The notes: generated from the letters alone by a model not told the origin. Shown: positions 45,157 to 55,588, counted from the stretch's first letter. The stretch is 64,000 nucleotides of DNA from [Synechococcus] sp. NIES-970 (GCA_002356215.1 AP017959.1:1814195-1878194), one strand, 5' to 3'. Made by a program: numbers and translations.

Positions 45157-47052
45157 ATGAGTGAATTTCTGTTACAAAACGTATGGCTGATCCCAGTCTA
45201 CGGAATTACGGGGGCGCTCTTGACTTTGCCTTGGTCCCTCGGGTTGATTCGGCGTACGGGGCCGCGGCCGGCCGCCTATGTGAACCTGATTATGACCTTT
45301 TTGGGTCTACTACACGGATCCTTTGCGTTTACTTCCCTGTGGAATAGCCCCCCCCAACAATTATCACTGGAGTGGCTTCAGGTCGCCGATCTACACCTAT
45401 CCCTGGTGATCGAAATTTCGCCGGTTAACCTTGGGGCGATGGAACTGGTTACTGGCATCTGCTTTATGGCCCAACTCTATGGCCTGGGTTACTTAGAAAA
45501 AGATTGGTCCATCGCCCGCTTCTATGGGTTGATGGGCTTTTTTGAAGCTGCCCTTTCAGGTTTGGCCATTAGTGATTCTCTGCTCTTTAGCTATGGCCTG
45601 CTCGAGGTTTTGACCCTTTCTACCTATCTTCTAGTGGGGTTCTGGTATGCCCAGCCCCTGGTTGTGACGGCGGCTAGGGATGCTTTTTTAACGAAGCGGG
45701 TCGGCGATATTTTGCTGCTGATGGGCATTGTCGCCCTTTCTAGCTATGGTACGGGTTTAACTTTTAGTGAACTGGAAACCTGGGCAGCGAACCCCCCTTT
45801 ACCACCCTGGGAGGCTAGTCTAGTGGGTTTAGCCTTGATTGCTGGGCCGATTGGAAAATGTGCCCAGTTCCCGTTAAATCTATGGCTAGATGAAGCGATG
45901 GAAGGGCCAAACCCCGCCGGGATTATTCGAAATTCAGTCGTTGTCTCAGCCGGCGCTTATGTGCTCCTAAAGATGGAACCGGTATTTACGATCACGCCGA
46001 TTACATCTGACGCCTTGATTTTGATCGGTACCTTGACGACGTTGGGGGCTTCCTTGGTGGCCTTGGCGCAAATTGACATTAAACGGACTCTTTCCCATTC
46101 CACCAGTGCTTATCTCGGCTTGGTGTTTATTGCGGTGGGTTTAAACCAAGTGGATGTGGCTCTGTTACTGTTGCTCACCCATGCGATCGCCAAAGCACTT
46201 TTATTCATGAGTATCGGTGCTGTGATCCTCAACACCCATGGCCAGAACATTACGGAAATGGGGGGGCTCTGGTCGCGGATGCCCGCAACAACCAGCGCTT
46301 TTGTGGTCGGTTCGGCAGGATTGGTTTGTCTCTTTCCCCTGGGGACGTTTTGGACGATGCGCCGCTGGGTTAATGGTTTTTGGGAACTCCCCCTCTGGCT
46401 CCTGGTGATTTTGGTGGTGGTTAATTTTTGCTCCAGTTTTAACTTGATGCGAGTGTTTCACTGCGTTTTCTTAGGGAAACCGAAACCGAAAACCAGGCGA
46501 TCGCCAGAGGTGGTGTGGCAGATGGCCGTCCCCATGGTTAGCCTAATTTTAATGACCTTGATGGTGCCCTTTTTCCTCAACCAGTGGCAGTTACTATTTA
46601 CCTCGGCAATTTCTCCCCTGGCAGAACGTTCTTGGCATGGAATCCTGGCACTTCCCGCCTTGATGGTGGCCGGGGCCCTTGGGGTAGTGCTAGGCCTGAC
46701 GATTCCCCTCAATCCCATTAGCCGTCCCCGGCAGTTTGTTTTGCGCTTTGTTCAAGATCTACTGGCCTATGACTTCTACATTGACCGGATCTACAACGTG
46801 ACGGTGGTGTGGCTGGTTACTGCCCTTTCTAAATTAACGGCTTGGTTTGACCGCTATGTGGTTGATGGTTTTGTGAACTTAACTGGTTTAGCGACTCTCT
46901 TTAGCGGCAGTGCTCTGCGGTATAACGTCTCAGGGCAATCCCAGTTTTATGTTTTAACCATTGTTTTGGGGATGATTCTCGGCTTGGCATGGTTTATGGT
47001 GACGGGCCAATGGACGATCATCACAGATTTTTGGACGAACCAATTCGCTTAG
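45157..47052 (+). CDS. ndhF4: NdhF4-type NDH-1 subunit for CO2 uptake
   Basis: Proton-pumping antiporter-like subunit of the CO2-hydrating NDH-1MS' complex in the thylakoid membrane, 631 residues and about 16 helices. It has the NuoL/NdhF core: GICFMAQLYGLGYLEKD near 108, PIGKCAQFPLNLWLDEAMEGPNPAGIIRNS near 228-257, and HSTSAYLGLVFIAVG near 312. The end contains LLAYDFYIDRIYNVTV and the lateral helix. The 4-type is inferred because the following CupB-like protein is short; NdhF3 would pair with CupA. First gene of ndhF-ndhD-cupB. Confidence 0.85.
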   Translation: MSEFLLQNVWLIPVYGITGALLTLPWSLGLIRRTGPRPAAYVNLIMTFLGLLHGSFAFTSLWNSPPQQLSLEWLQVADLHLSLVIEISPVNLGAMELVTGICFMAQLYGLGYLEKDWSIARFYGLMGFFEAALSGLAISDSLLFSYGLLEVLTLSTYLLVGFWYAQPLVVTAARDAFLTKRVGDILLLMGIVALSSYGTGLTFSELETWAANPPLPPWEASLVGLALIAGPIGKCAQFPLNLWLDEAMEGPNPAGIIRNSVVVSAGAYVLLKMEPVFTITPITSDALILIGTLTTLGASLVALAQIDIKRTLSHSTSAYLGLVFIAVGLNQVDVALLLLLTHAIAKALLFMSIGAVILNTHGQNITEMGGLWSRMPATTSAFVVGSAGLVCLFPLGTFWTMRRWVNGFWELPLWLLVILVVVNFCSSFNLMRVFHCVFLGKPKPKTRRSPEVVWQMAVPMVSLILMTLMVPFFLNQWQLLFTSAISPLAERSWHGILALPALMVAGALGVVLGLTIPLNPISRPRQFVLRFVQDLLAYDFYIDRIYNVTVVWLVTALSKLTAWFDRYVVDGFVNLTGLATLFSGSALRYNVSGQSQFYVLTIVLGMILGLAWFMVTGQWTIITDFWTNQFA

Positions 47053-47110
47053 ATAGATCGGTAAATCCCTTGCTATTGGCGCTATTTTTTGTGAACTATC
47101 GGAGGAAAGC

Positions 47111-48592
47111 ATGCTGAGTGCCTTGATTTGGTTGCCCCTGGTGGGAGCCCTGCTGGTGACCATTCTCCCCCAGGGAGAAAAAAGTCAGTTATCCCGGACT
47201 GTGGCCCTTGTTACTGGCGCTCTGGTCTTTGTTTGGACTGCTTGGGTTGGCCTAAATTATGATGTGGCGATCGCCGGTCTCCAGTTTGGCGAACACTACC
47301 CTTGGATTGAATGGCTGGGGCTGAATTATGACCTGGGGGTTGATGGTCTTTCGCTACCCCTACTGGCCCTCAATGCTCTCTTGACCCTTGTTGCCCTCTG
47401 GATTAGCGCTAAAGATCTGCAGCGGCCCCGCTTTTATTACGCCCTTTTTCTCCTGTTGCAAGCGAGTGTTAATGGCGCCTTCTTAGCCCAGGATGTACTG
47501 CTGTTTTTTCTGTTTTACGAAATTGAAATTATCCCTCTCTACTTCCTGATCGCCATCTGGGGAGGCAAACGGCGGGGTTATGCGGCGATAAAGTTTTTAC
47601 TCTACACCGCTGTTTCTGGGATTCTTATTTTGGCGGCTTTCCTCGGTTTGACGTTTCTCACCGGGGCGAATACCTTCGCCTATAGCGCCCTCCACAGCGA
47701 CTTACTCCCTTTAACCACGCAGCTAATTTTGCTCGGTGGCCTACTTATTGGTTTTGGGATCAAGATTCCTTTTTTGCCTTTTCACACCTGGTTACCCGAT
47801 GCCCACGTGGAAGCTTCGACGCCAGTTTCGGTGATTCTGGCGGGGGTTCTCCTCAAGTTAGGCACCTACGGTCTGTTGAAATTTGGCATTGGTCTATTTC
47901 CCTCCGCTTGGGCTGTTGTTGCCCCTTGGCTCGCGATCTGGGCCGCGATCAGTGCTTTGTATGGAGCTTCCTGTGCGATCGCCCAAAAAGATATGAAAAA
48001 AGTGGTGGCCTATTCCTCCATTGCCCACATGGCCTTTATTCTGTTGGCGGCAGCAGCGGCAACCCCCCTCAGCTTGGCGGCAGCGGAAATTCAGATGGTC
48101 AGCCATGGCCTAATTTCTGGCTTGCTGTTTTTGTTGGTGGGGATTGTTTACAAAAAAACCGGCAGCCGCGATGTGGACTATCTACGCGGTTTGCTCACCC
48201 CGGAGCGGGGTTTACCCTTAACGGGAAGTTTGATGATTCTAGGGGTAATGGCCAGTGCCGGTTTGCCGGGGATGGCGGGCTTTATCGCCGAATTTTTGAT
48301 TTTCCGGGGGAGTTTTCCGGTGTACCCTGTGGCGACGCTTCTTTGTATGGTGGGTACTGGTTTGACGGCGGTATATTTCCTGCTGATGATCAACAAGGTC
48401 TTTTTTGGGCGCTTAACCCCAGAACTCAGCAATATGTCGCCAGTGAATTGGGCAGACCAGTTCCCGGCGGTGATGTTGGTAATTTTGCTGTTTGTCTTTG
48501 GCCTGCAACCCCAATGGCTAGTGCGCTGGAGTGAAGCCGATACTGCGGCCCTGGTGGCGTCCCCAACGGCGATTGAGATTTCTTTAAAATAA
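47111..48592 (+). CDS. ndhD4: NdhD4-type NDH-1 subunit for CO2 uptake
   Basis: NuoM/NdhD-like proton pump subunit, 493 residues with about 14 helices. IEIIPLYFLIAIWGGKRRGYAAIKFLLYTAVSGI near 136 carries the essential Glu, and PFHTWLPDAHVEASTPVSVILAGVLLKLG near 222 is the family signature. It starts 58 bases after ndhF with GGAGG at 47101-47105 ahead of ATG. The partner NdhF and CupB genes flank it, so it belongs to the CO2-uptake NDH-1 complex. Confidence 0.88.
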   Translation: MLSALIWLPLVGALLVTILPQGEKSQLSRTVALVTGALVFVWTAWVGLNYDVAIAGLQFGEHYPWIEWLGLNYDLGVDGLSLPLLALNALLTLVALWISAKDLQRPRFYYALFLLLQASVNGAFLAQDVLLFFLFYEIEIIPLYFLIAIWGGKRRGYAAIKFLLYTAVSGILILAAFLGLTFLTGANTFAYSALHSDLLPLTTQLILLGGLLIGFGIKIPFLPFHTWLPDAHVEASTPVSVILAGVLLKLGTYGLLKFGIGLFPSAWAVVAPWLAIWAAISALYGASCAIAQKDMKKVVAYSSIAHMAFILLAAAAATPLSLAAAEIQMVSHGLISGLLFLLVGIVYKKTGSRDVDYLRGLLTPERGLPLTGSLMILGVMASAGLPGMAGFIAEFLIFRGSFPVYPVATLLCMVGTGLTAVYFLLMINKVFFGRLTPELSNMSPVNWADQFPAVMLVILLFVFGLQPQWLVRWSEADTAALVASPTAIEISLK

Positions 48593-48617
48593 ACCTTAAG
48601 AATTGCGGATATTGGTT

Positions 48618-49748
48618 ATGGTTACTACCGTCTTAGAGCCTTCAAAACATGCCCTCGCTCATTTCATCCATCGCCTAGAACAAGGACTGCCGATGCTGGA
48701 AGATAGCGAACAAAATGTGATGGAGGTGGTCGGTATCCTCAAAAGCTATGGGGTAGTGCTAGATGCCTATTCAAAAAATTTGAACTATGTGGCAGAATCC
48801 CAGTTCCTCAACTTGTTTCCGTTCTTTAAATATTTCAATGGGCAATTGACAGGCGATCGCCTCCTGAAACATTGGTGGCATGACCGGATCAATTTTGAAT
48901 ATGCCGAATATTGCATGAAATCGATGTTCTGGCATGGGGGCGGTGGTTTGGATGCCTACCTCGACACCCCAGAATTTATCGCGGCGGCAAAAAAGGCGAT
49001 CGCCGCCCGTTGGCGCAACAATCCCCTGATGTTGGGGCTAAACAAGCTATTTCCTGATTTTCTATTAGAGCAAACCCGACAGATGGCCTACTACACGGGC
49101 CTCGGGCAGTTTTGGCGGGTGATGAGCGATATGTTTATCGATCTGAGCGATCGCTATGATGCCGGCGAAATTAAAAGTACTACCGATGTGACCCATCACG
49201 TTTTAGCGGGCTTAGTGGCCGATGCCAGCCGGCCAATTACTTACAAAGTCGAAATTCGGGGGGAAGTCTATGAACTGATTCCCGAGTCTGCCGGATTAAC
49301 CTTTCTGATGGATACCGCAGTACCCTATGTGGAGGCGATCTTTTTCCGGGGGACGCCTTTTGCTGGCACGATTTCTTATAATGCCCAGGCGGCCCAAGTG
49401 CCCGCTGACCAACCCAGTTTTACCTATGGGGCGCTGTACGCTGATCCGTTGCCCATTGGGGGGTCTGGGATTCCGCCGACGTTATTGATGCAGGATATGC
49501 GCCACTTCTTGCCGGATTACCTCTGGGATTTTTATATGAATACGCCCCGCAAGGAACAGGATTTGCGGGTCAAAATTTGTCAAACCTTCCAGAAATCGAT
49601 GTTTTGCGTCACCAGTGCAGCGTTGATGGGTCTGGCCCCCAGTGGCCTGGAGCCGAAAACCCTAGAAGAAAAACAGGCCAATCGGGAATTTTTTGAACAT
49701 TGGATGGACCGCTTCCTTACTTCTCAGATCAAAGCCGTTAACGCTTAG
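48618..49748 (+). CDS. cupB: CupB (ChpX) CO2-hydration protein
   Basis: Zinc-dependent CO2-hydrating subunit that docks on NdhF/NdhD and drives conversion of CO2 to bicarbonate, 376 residues. ATG at 48618 is preferred to the TTG at 48603. It has the family motifs SQFLNLFPFFKYFNG and FWHGGGGLDAYLDTPEF, and VTHHVLAGLVADASRP near 198. The length of about 376 is that of CupB; CupA is distinctly longer. CupB-containing complexes are constitutive and have low CO2 affinity. Followed by a strong terminator. Confidence 0.82.
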   Translation: MVTTVLEPSKHALAHFIHRLEQGLPMLEDSEQNVMEVVGILKSYGVVLDAYSKNLNYVAESQFLNLFPFFKYFNGQLTGDRLLKHWWHDRINFEYAEYCMKSMFWHGGGGLDAYLDTPEFIAAAKKAIAARWRNNPLMLGLNKLFPDFLLEQTRQMAYYTGLGQFWRVMSDMFIDLSDRYDAGEIKSTTDVTHHVLAGLVADASRPITYKVEIRGEVYELIPESAGLTFLMDTAVPYVEAIFFRGTPFAGTISYNAQAAQVPADQPSFTYGALYADPLPIGGSGIPPTLLMQDMRHFLPDYLWDFYMNTPRKEQDLRVKICQTFQKSMFCVTSAALMGLAPSGLEPKTLEEKQANREFFEHWMDRFLTSQIKAVNA

Positions 49749-49775
49749 TTTTTTGGCATAAGCCTATTTCTCCCC

Positions 49776-49806
49776 AAATCTCCCTTAAAAAAAGGGAGAT
49801 TTTTTT
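49776..49806. terminator. Strong terminator between cupB and speA
   Basis: AAATCTCCCTT and AAGGGAGATTT form an 11-bp perfect stem with a short A-loop, followed by TTTT. It lies 28 bases after the cupB stop; the opposite speA gene ends 15 bases past it, so the hairpin could serve both directions. Confidence 0.9.
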
Positions 49807-49821
49807 ACCTGTGACAGTTGC

Positions 49822-51777
49822 TTAGTGAAGATAGGTATAACTCTCTAAACTCTGGCGATAGTGATTAATCAACAGTTGGGATTGTTTTAGGGTGAGGCGT
49901 TTTTCACTGAGGGCTTTTTCCGTACGGCAACGCATGGTTTCCAATAGATCGGCCACATCGTATTGCACATATTGCAAGACTTCTTTGATCGTATCTCCTT
50001 CTACGAGGTGTTCTAGGTGATAACCATCATCTGTGAGGCGCACATGCACCACATGGGTATCACCAAAAAGGTTGTGGAGATTGCCCATGATTTCTTGGTA
50101 AGCGCCCATAAGAAATAAACCAAGGTAATAGGGCTGACCATTGGGGGCGTGGAGTTCGAGGAGATTTTTGCTTTCGGCCTTAGTGTCGATAAAGCGGTTG
50201 ATACGGCCATCGCTATCACAGGTCAAATCCGCCAAAATGCCTTTTTTGGTTGGCTCTTCATCGAGGCGGTGGATCGGCATGATCGGGAAAAGCTGGTCGA
50301 TCGCCCAACTGTCGGGCACCGATTGGAAGACGGACAAATTGACATAATAAAGGGTCGCCATATTTTGCCAGAGCTCCTCGAAGTCTTCGGGGATGCTGTC
50401 CTGGCACTGGATAATCGAAAAAATCTTTTGGCAGCAAGACCAGTAGAGTTCCTCGGCATTGGCGCGATCGCCTAGGCTCAGATACCCCAAATTAAAGAGG
50501 CTAATTGCTTCATCCTTGAACTGCACTGCATCGTGATAATTTTCTTGGTAATTTTCGGGGGTGATCGTATCGTAGGTTTCCCGCAAATTTCGCAGCACCA
50601 AATGCTCTTTATAGTCCGGCTTCGGGGGCAAGACGGGATTTACTTCACTGCTGCCGAGGGCATCAAAAATCAACACCGCCTGGTGGGAGGCGATCGCCCG
50701 GCCACTTTCGCTTACCAACACCGGGACAGGAATATTCGTTTCATCACAGGTATCCTGTACCGTCGCCACCACGTCGTTAGCGTAGTTTTGCATGTTGTAG
50801 TTTTTCGAGGAGGGGAAATTATTTTTTGAGCCGCTGTAGTCTACTGCGAGGCCGCCTCCCACATCCAGAAAGCCCATGGGGGCACCGAGTTTGACCAGTT
50901 CCACATAAATTTGCGACGCTTCGCGGATCGCCGATTTCACCACACTGATCGAAGAAAGCTGGGAGCCAATGTGGTAGTGCAACAGTTGCAGGCAATCGAG
51001 GAGATCTGCCGCCCGCAATTTTTCAACAATCCGGAGAATTTGAGGAATGGTCAGGCCAAATTTCGCGCGATCGCCAGAGGAACCGCCCCAGCGACCAACG
51101 CCCCGGCTGGCTAATTTGGCACGAATGCCGAGCATCGGGCGAATGCCAAGGCTCTGGCTGGCCCGGATCACCAGATCGAGTTCTTCTGGCTGCTCGATGA
51201 CAATCAAGGCTTGGTGACCCAGTTGGGTGGCCAGGAGGGCTGTTTCGATGTAGTGCTGGTCTTTGTAACCATTACAAATGAGCAGGCGGTCTTGATCCAT
51301 ATCCGGCTCTAACATGGCGATCGCAATCATTAACTCCGGCTTGGAACCCGCCTCTAGGCCCAAGTGATGGGTGCGGCCTAGTTCTACCAAATCTTCTACC
51401 AAGTGGCGCTGTTGATTACATTTGACCGGATACACGCCCCGGTAATGGTTTGGGTATTCATAACGGGCGATCGCCGTGGCAAAGCAATGGTGGAGTCGTT
51501 CGATGCGATCGCGCAAAATATCCGGGAAGCGAATCAAAAAAGGCAGACCAATATCCCGCTGTTTGAGGGATTCTACCAGCTCAAACAGATCGAGGCTGAC
51601 TCCCGCTTCCCCCAGGGGAGACACCTGCACATGGCCCTGTTGATTAACCGAAAAATAAGGCTCACCCCAGCCCCGCACTTGGTACAACGTCTCGCTGTCC
51701 GTCACCGTCCAACGGGTATCAACTGACTGCTCCAAACAACCAAGGGTTTTGTTCATCGTGGGGGATAACCTACTCAT
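49822..51777 (-). CDS. speA: Biosynthetic arginine decarboxylase
   Basis: PLP-dependent decarboxylase making agmatine for polyamines, 651 residues. Start at 51777 (MSRLSPTMNKT) is chosen for AGGTGA upstream; eight more in-frame codons precede it. PLP-Lys is in GVYPVKCNQQRHLVEDL near 120, then HYHIGSQLSS near 270, and GGGLAVDYSGS near 300 binds phosphate. VSESGRAIASHQAVLIF near 366 follows, and the C-terminal FLMGAYQEIMGNLHNLFGDTHVVHV closes the barrel/beta domain. Typical SpeA length. Located alone on the minus strand after the CO2-uptake operon. Confidence 0.95.
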   Translation of the reverse strand: MSRLSPTMNKTLGCLEQSVDTRWTVTDSETLYQVRGWGEPYFSVNQQGHVQVSPLGEAGVSLDLFELVESLKQRDIGLPFLIRFPDILRDRIERLHHCFATAIARYEYPNHYRGVYPVKCNQQRHLVEDLVELGRTHHLGLEAGSKPELMIAIAMLEPDMDQDRLLICNGYKDQHYIETALLATQLGHQALIVIEQPEELDLVIRASQSLGIRPMLGIRAKLASRGVGRWGGSSGDRAKFGLTIPQILRIVEKLRAADLLDCLQLLHYHIGSQLSSISVVKSAIREASQIYVELVKLGAPMGFLDVGGGLAVDYSGSKNNFPSSKNYNMQNYANDVVATVQDTCDETNIPVPVLVSESGRAIASHQAVLIFDALGSSEVNPVLPPKPDYKEHLVLRNLRETYDTITPENYQENYHDAVQFKDEAISLFNLGYLSLGDRANAEELYWSCCQKIFSIIQCQDSIPEDFEELWQNMATLYYVNLSVFQSVPDSWAIDQLFPIMPIHRLDEEPTKKGILADLTCDSDGRINRFIDTKAESKNLLELHAPNGQPYYLGLFLMGAYQEIMGNLHNLFGDTHVVHVRLTDDGYHLEHLVEGDTIKEVLQYVQYDVADLLETMRCRTEKALSEKRLTLKQSQLLINHYRQSLESYTYLH

Positions 51778-52036
51778 TAAATTTTCACCTGGGCCAGACA
51801 ATTCCTTAAAACTGTCGCTGATTTATTCTCCCAGAGACGCCTTATGATACACAATGTTTTTTAAAAATGTCAGCGGCGATCGCCTATAAGAGTGGTTTCG
51901 CCCCATTAATTGCGCCAAACCCCCAAATCTTTTCTATACTGCGAGGAAGATTCCCTCGCTTTACACTATTGCTAATCTGGTAATAACAAAATAGACCTCT
52001 ATCCTTTGAGGCGATCGCCAAGCCCGATACCTGTAT

Positions 52037-52795
52037 ATGTCACAATCCCTCGTTCCTCACCAATCGGTCATTGCCCAACAGCCGACTCCACCACCAAGCG
52101 CCTCAATCTCCGGAGAGAGCTTATTTTGGGTAGGACTAGCCGCCGCTCTTTTTTGTAGCACCTTCGGGCTTCTTTTTTATGTCCGTAGCCTCAACCAGAA
52201 ACATCAAAAAGAAACCAAAGTAAATCGCTACAAAATCCATGATCTCAAGAAAAAATTAAAACTGGCCCTCAATACCATCAAAAAGATGGAAAGCAATCCC
52301 GACCTGGTCCACTCTCGGGAATTCAACCTCGACTACCTACGCATGCGAATGGAAGAAGACCAGTTCCATTACGTCATTGTGAACCAGCTCAAAATCAAAA
52401 TTCGGCTTTTGATCAGTGTTGCCCTCCGCCCCAGTACGGCCGATGTTGCCACCGTCGGTATTGCCAATACCAGTGGTCGCCCCGTAGATGAAATTTTTGA
52501 TGTCTACTACGACACCACTGACCACCAAGGCCAACGGAAAGAAGGCGTTCTCTTCCGGGTCAAAGTGCAATTGACGAAGCTACCCGCCCAAGCCAGCAGT
52601 ATTACTGTCGAACAAATCATTGACTGCCTCGAAAAATTTCTTAACCCCAGTGAAGCCCCAGAATACTGGCAGCCTACTGTCCAAGGTCGTGTCGTCACCA
52701 TTGAGTGGGATCAAAAAGCAAAGCCGACGCCCCTCCTTCTATTCAACCAGTCTGAAGAGGGGGATAACGTCAGTTTTCGGAGTAATATTGCCTAG
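52037..52795 (+). CDS. Membrane-anchored hypothetical protein
   Basis: A 252-residue protein with one N-terminal transmembrane helix (LFWVGLAAALFCSTFGLLFYV about 29-49), then a basic coiled-coil-like region (NQKHQKETKVNRYKIHDLKKKLKLALNTIKKMES, about 53-90). The C-terminal ~150 residues form a beta-rich soluble domain (YVIVNQLKIKIRLLISVALRPSTADVATVGIAN near 112). I recall homologues in many cyanobacteria but no function. Topology suggests that the coiled coil and domain face the cytoplasm. Confidence 0.7.
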   Translation: MSQSLVPHQSVIAQQPTPPPSASISGESLFWVGLAAALFCSTFGLLFYVRSLNQKHQKETKVNRYKIHDLKKKLKLALNTIKKMESNPDLVHSREFNLDYLRMRMEEDQFHYVIVNQLKIKIRLLISVALRPSTADVATVGIANTSGRPVDEIFDVYYDTTDHQGQRKEGVLFRVKVQLTKLPAQASSITVEQIIDCLEKFLNPSEAPEYWQPTVQGRVVTIEWDQKAKPTPLLLFNQSEEGDNVSFRSNIA

Positions 52796-52911
52796 TTTTT
52801 GGTTACGGTCTTGGTACGAAGTGATTTTCATGCCAACTTATTCGTTAGCTGAGAACATGGCCAATGTATGTGGTGCAGGATATATACCGTTTTCAAGGTA
52901 CATATCCTAGA

Positions 52912-54174
52912 CTAAGCGCCCATACTCAAGAAAAAATCAATGGTTTCCTTGAGGGCAACGATAAACTGATCGATTTCGGCGGTGGTGTTGTAAAAATAGA
53001 GGCTGGCCCGGGCGCTGCCAGAAGCGTCAAAAAGACGGTGGAGCGGTTGGGTACAGTGGTGACCGGAGCGGATCGCTACTCCTTCATGGTCTAACAAAGT
53101 CGCGAGATCGTTGGCATGGATCCCCTGCACATTAAAAGCAGCCAGGGCAGCGCGGCCTTCTCCTTGGGCATTGGGTTGTTTGCCGTAGATCTTCAGGTTG
53201 GGAACTTCCGCTAAGCGTTTAAACAAATGGCTGGTTAATTCAGCTTCATAGGCATGAATTTTATCCATCCCAATATTTGAGAGGTAATCCACGGCGGCAC
53301 CGAGGGCGATCGCCTCCCCAATGGCCGGAGTTCCCGCTTCAAATTTGTGGGGAAGCTCTCCGTAGGTGGAATGGTCAAAAAATACCTCGGCGATCATTTC
53401 CCCGCCCCCAAGAAAAGGCGGCATTGCTTCGAGAATTTCCCGTTTGCCATAGAGGAAACCGATGCCTGTGGGGGCACACATTTTATGACCAGAGCCCACG
53501 AGCCAATCACAGTCTAGTTGTTGCACATCGATGGGCATGTGGGGCAGACTCTGGCAGGCATCAAGGAGAATTTTGGCGCCGTATTTCCGCGCTGCCTGAA
53601 TGATTTCCGTCACCGGATTGACGTTTCCCAGGGTGTTAGATACATGCACCACTGTGACCAACTTGGTTTTGTCGCTCAGGAGTGCCTGATATTGTTCAAA
53701 ATCAAAGGCTTCGTCCTGGGTTAAAGGAACATATTTCAGCACCGCCCCCGTTTTAGCGGCGATCATCTGCCAAGGGACGATATTACTGTGGTGTTCCATC
53801 ACCGAGAGGATTATTTCATCCCCCGGACCCAGGTTACTCAACCCCCAACTGTAGGCGACGAGGTTAATCGCTTCACTGGCATTGCGGGTGTAAACAATTT
53901 CATCGCGGCTGGCGGCATTGATAAACCGTGCCACCTTATCCCTGGCTCCTTCGTAACCATCCGTTGCCCGGGCACTGAGGCTGTGGATGCCCCGGTGGAC
54001 ATTGGCATTATCCCGCTGGTAGTAATTTAACAACGCATCCAGTACCGCCTTGGGTTTTTGGGAGGTGGCGGCGTTGTCTAGATAAATCAGGGGCTTGCCG
54101 TGGACAGTCTGTTGCAGGATGGGAAAATCATCGCGTACCTGGTCGGCCAGGGATTGGGCTTGGGTTGTGATCAT
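52912..54174 (-). CDS. sufS: SufS cysteine desulfurase
   Basis: PLP-dependent enzyme taking sulfur from cysteine for Fe-S cluster assembly, 420 residues. It has [11 protein letters not shown] near 30, [12 protein letters not shown] near 123 and the PLP-Lys in [21 protein letters not shown] near 226. The catalytic Cys lies in [11 protein letters not shown] near 371, the shorter group-II style loop. Last gene of sufBCDS, 53 bases after sufD. Confidence 0.96.
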   Translation of the reverse strand: MITTQAQSLADQVRDDFPILQQTVHGKPLIYLDNAATSQKPKAVLDALLNYYQRDNANVHRGIHSLSARATDGYEGARDKVARFINAASRDEIVYTRNASEAINLVAYSWGLSNLGPGDEIILSVMEHHSNIVPWQMIAAKTGAVLKYVPLTQDEAFDFEQYQALLSDKTKLVTVVHVSNTLGNVNPVTEIIQAARKYGAKILLDACQSLPHMPIDVQQLDCDWLVGSGHKMCAPTGIGFLYGKREILEAMPPFLGGGEMIAEVFFDHSTYGELPHKFEAGTPAIGEAIALGAAVDYLSNIGMDKIHAYEAELTSHLFKRLAEVPNLKIYGKQPNAQGEGRAALAAFNVQGIHANDLATLLDHEGVAIRSGHHCTQPLHRLFDASGSARASLYFYNTTAEIDQFIVALKETIDFFLSMGA

Positions 54175-54227
54175 CGAGAGTCACCAGGTCAAAGGGTTAG
54201 GGGAGGTCGGCACTGAAAAGGTTCTTG

Positions 54228-55586
54228 TTAGTCAACGGTGCGGCAAGCGACACAACCAGTGAGGGCATCTCGTAGGTGGGCGATCGCCACGGTGTCGAGA
54301 ATTTCAGCGGCAAAGGCATCGATCAGTAGATGGCGGGCATCATATTCATTCAGGCCGCGACTGCGTAGGTAGAAAATTTCCTCGGCTTCCAGTTGGCTGA
54401 CGGTGGCACCATGGGCGCATTTGACGTTGTCGGCGGTGATTTGCAATTCCGGTTTCGTATCTACCTTGGCCTTGGGCGAAAGGAGCAAATTCCGATTGAG
54501 CTGGGCGGCGTTGGTCATCTGGGCCTTTTGGGGCACGTTAACTTTTCCGTTAAATACAGACCGGGCAGCACCATCAATGATGCATTTATGGAGTTGATCT
54601 ACTATGCCATGGGGATGCTGCAGGTAAACGGCGGTGTGGGTATCGCTGAGTTGTTCTGCGCCAACCATGGTTAAGCCCTTGAGGACAGTCTCTGTTTGGG
54701 GGCCATTTTGCACTAGATTCACGCTGTGGCGGCTCAGTTTCGCCCCAAAATTCACCTCAGTGAGCTGGTAATGGCTGTCTTGGGCCTGGGCGATCGCCGT
54801 ATTGCCGATGTGGATCGCGCCGCCGGCTTCCCGTTGGACGCGGATATGGTTGACCCGGGCGTTGGCTTGGACCCACACTTCTGTCAGGGCATTGTTGAAA
54901 TAACAGTGGGTATCTGGGTCAGTGGAGCCCTGGGCGATCGCCCCGTAATATTCCACCAGATTCACCTGGGAGCCGGTTTCTGCAATCACCAAACAGCGAG
55001 ACTGCATTGCCGTAGCCTCTTCGGTGACACAACCGACGAATAGCAGTTGGATCGGCTGCTCGACAACAGTATTTTTCGGCACCGAAACAATGGCGAGATC
55101 CTGTAAAGCAGCGTCATTAAGGGCTGCAAACACATCGAGATTGTCCCGTTGTTGGCCCAAATATTGGGCGATCGCCTCTTTTTTTTCTGCCGCTAAGGTC
55201 GCAAAATTACCGACAAAAACACCATCGGGTAGACCAGAAGCGCAGGACTGTTCAGAGGCGTAGTGACCATTCACAAACACCAAACGGCTAGTGGCGGTTT
55301 CTGGCAGGGCAAAAATTTCCGTTTCTGTCTCGTTGAGGGTAACTGCCTTAGCCTGCTGGAAGGTTGTATTTTTCAGGAGAGATAAATCCGTGACCCGCCA
55401 ATCTTCATCGCGGCGCGTGGGGAATTTTGCTGCGCGAACCTGCGCTTCTCCCCGGTTACGGACGGTTTGAAGTTCTACAGCTTCAATCGGTTCGAGCAAA
55501 TCGAGAAATTTCGCAAGATTCGGATCAAGGTCTGTAGTTTTCAGAGATTCCAAGGCGATCGCCGCTGTAACTGTACCGCTAGCCAT
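54228..55586 (-). CDS. sufD: SufD Fe-S cluster assembly scaffold
   Basis: Partner of SufB and SufC in the SufBC2D complex, 452 residues. The N-terminal helical region ends in AKFPTRRDEDWRVTDLSLL near 53. The beta-helix has LVFVNGHYA near 101, and KVNVPQKAQMTNAAQLNRNLLLSPKAKVDTKPELQITADNVKCAHGATVSQLEAEEIFYLRSRG near 345-410, the SufBD signature including CAHGATV. The SufD-type C-terminus is shorter than SufB. It follows sufC with only 2 bases between. Confidence 0.95.
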   Translation of the reverse strand: MASGTVTAAIALESLKTTDLDPNLAKFLDLLEPIEAVELQTVRNRGEAQVRAAKFPTRRDEDWRVTDLSLLKNTTFQQAKAVTLNETETEIFALPETATSRLVFVNGHYASEQSCASGLPDGVFVGNFATLAAEKKEAIAQYLGQQRDNLDVFAALNDAALQDLAIVSVPKNTVVEQPIQLLFVGCVTEEATAMQSRCLVIAETGSQVNLVEYYGAIAQGSTDPDTHCYFNNALTEVWVQANARVNHIRVQREAGGAIHIGNTAIAQAQDSHYQLTEVNFGAKLSRHSVNLVQNGPQTETVLKGLTMVGAEQLSDTHTAVYLQHPHGIVDQLHKCIIDGAARSVFNGKVNVPQKAQMTNAAQLNRNLLLSPKAKVDTKPELQITADNVKCAHGATVSQLEAEEIFYLRSRGLNEYDARHLLIDAFAAEILDTVAIAHLRDALTGCVACRTVD

Positions 55587-55588
55587 TG

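Noticed and set aside
45157-49748. ndhF3-ndhD3-cupA (low-CO2-inducible) identity
   Set aside because: The third protein is about 376 residues, the size of CupB; CupA is longer, and no NdhR-type motif was found upstream.
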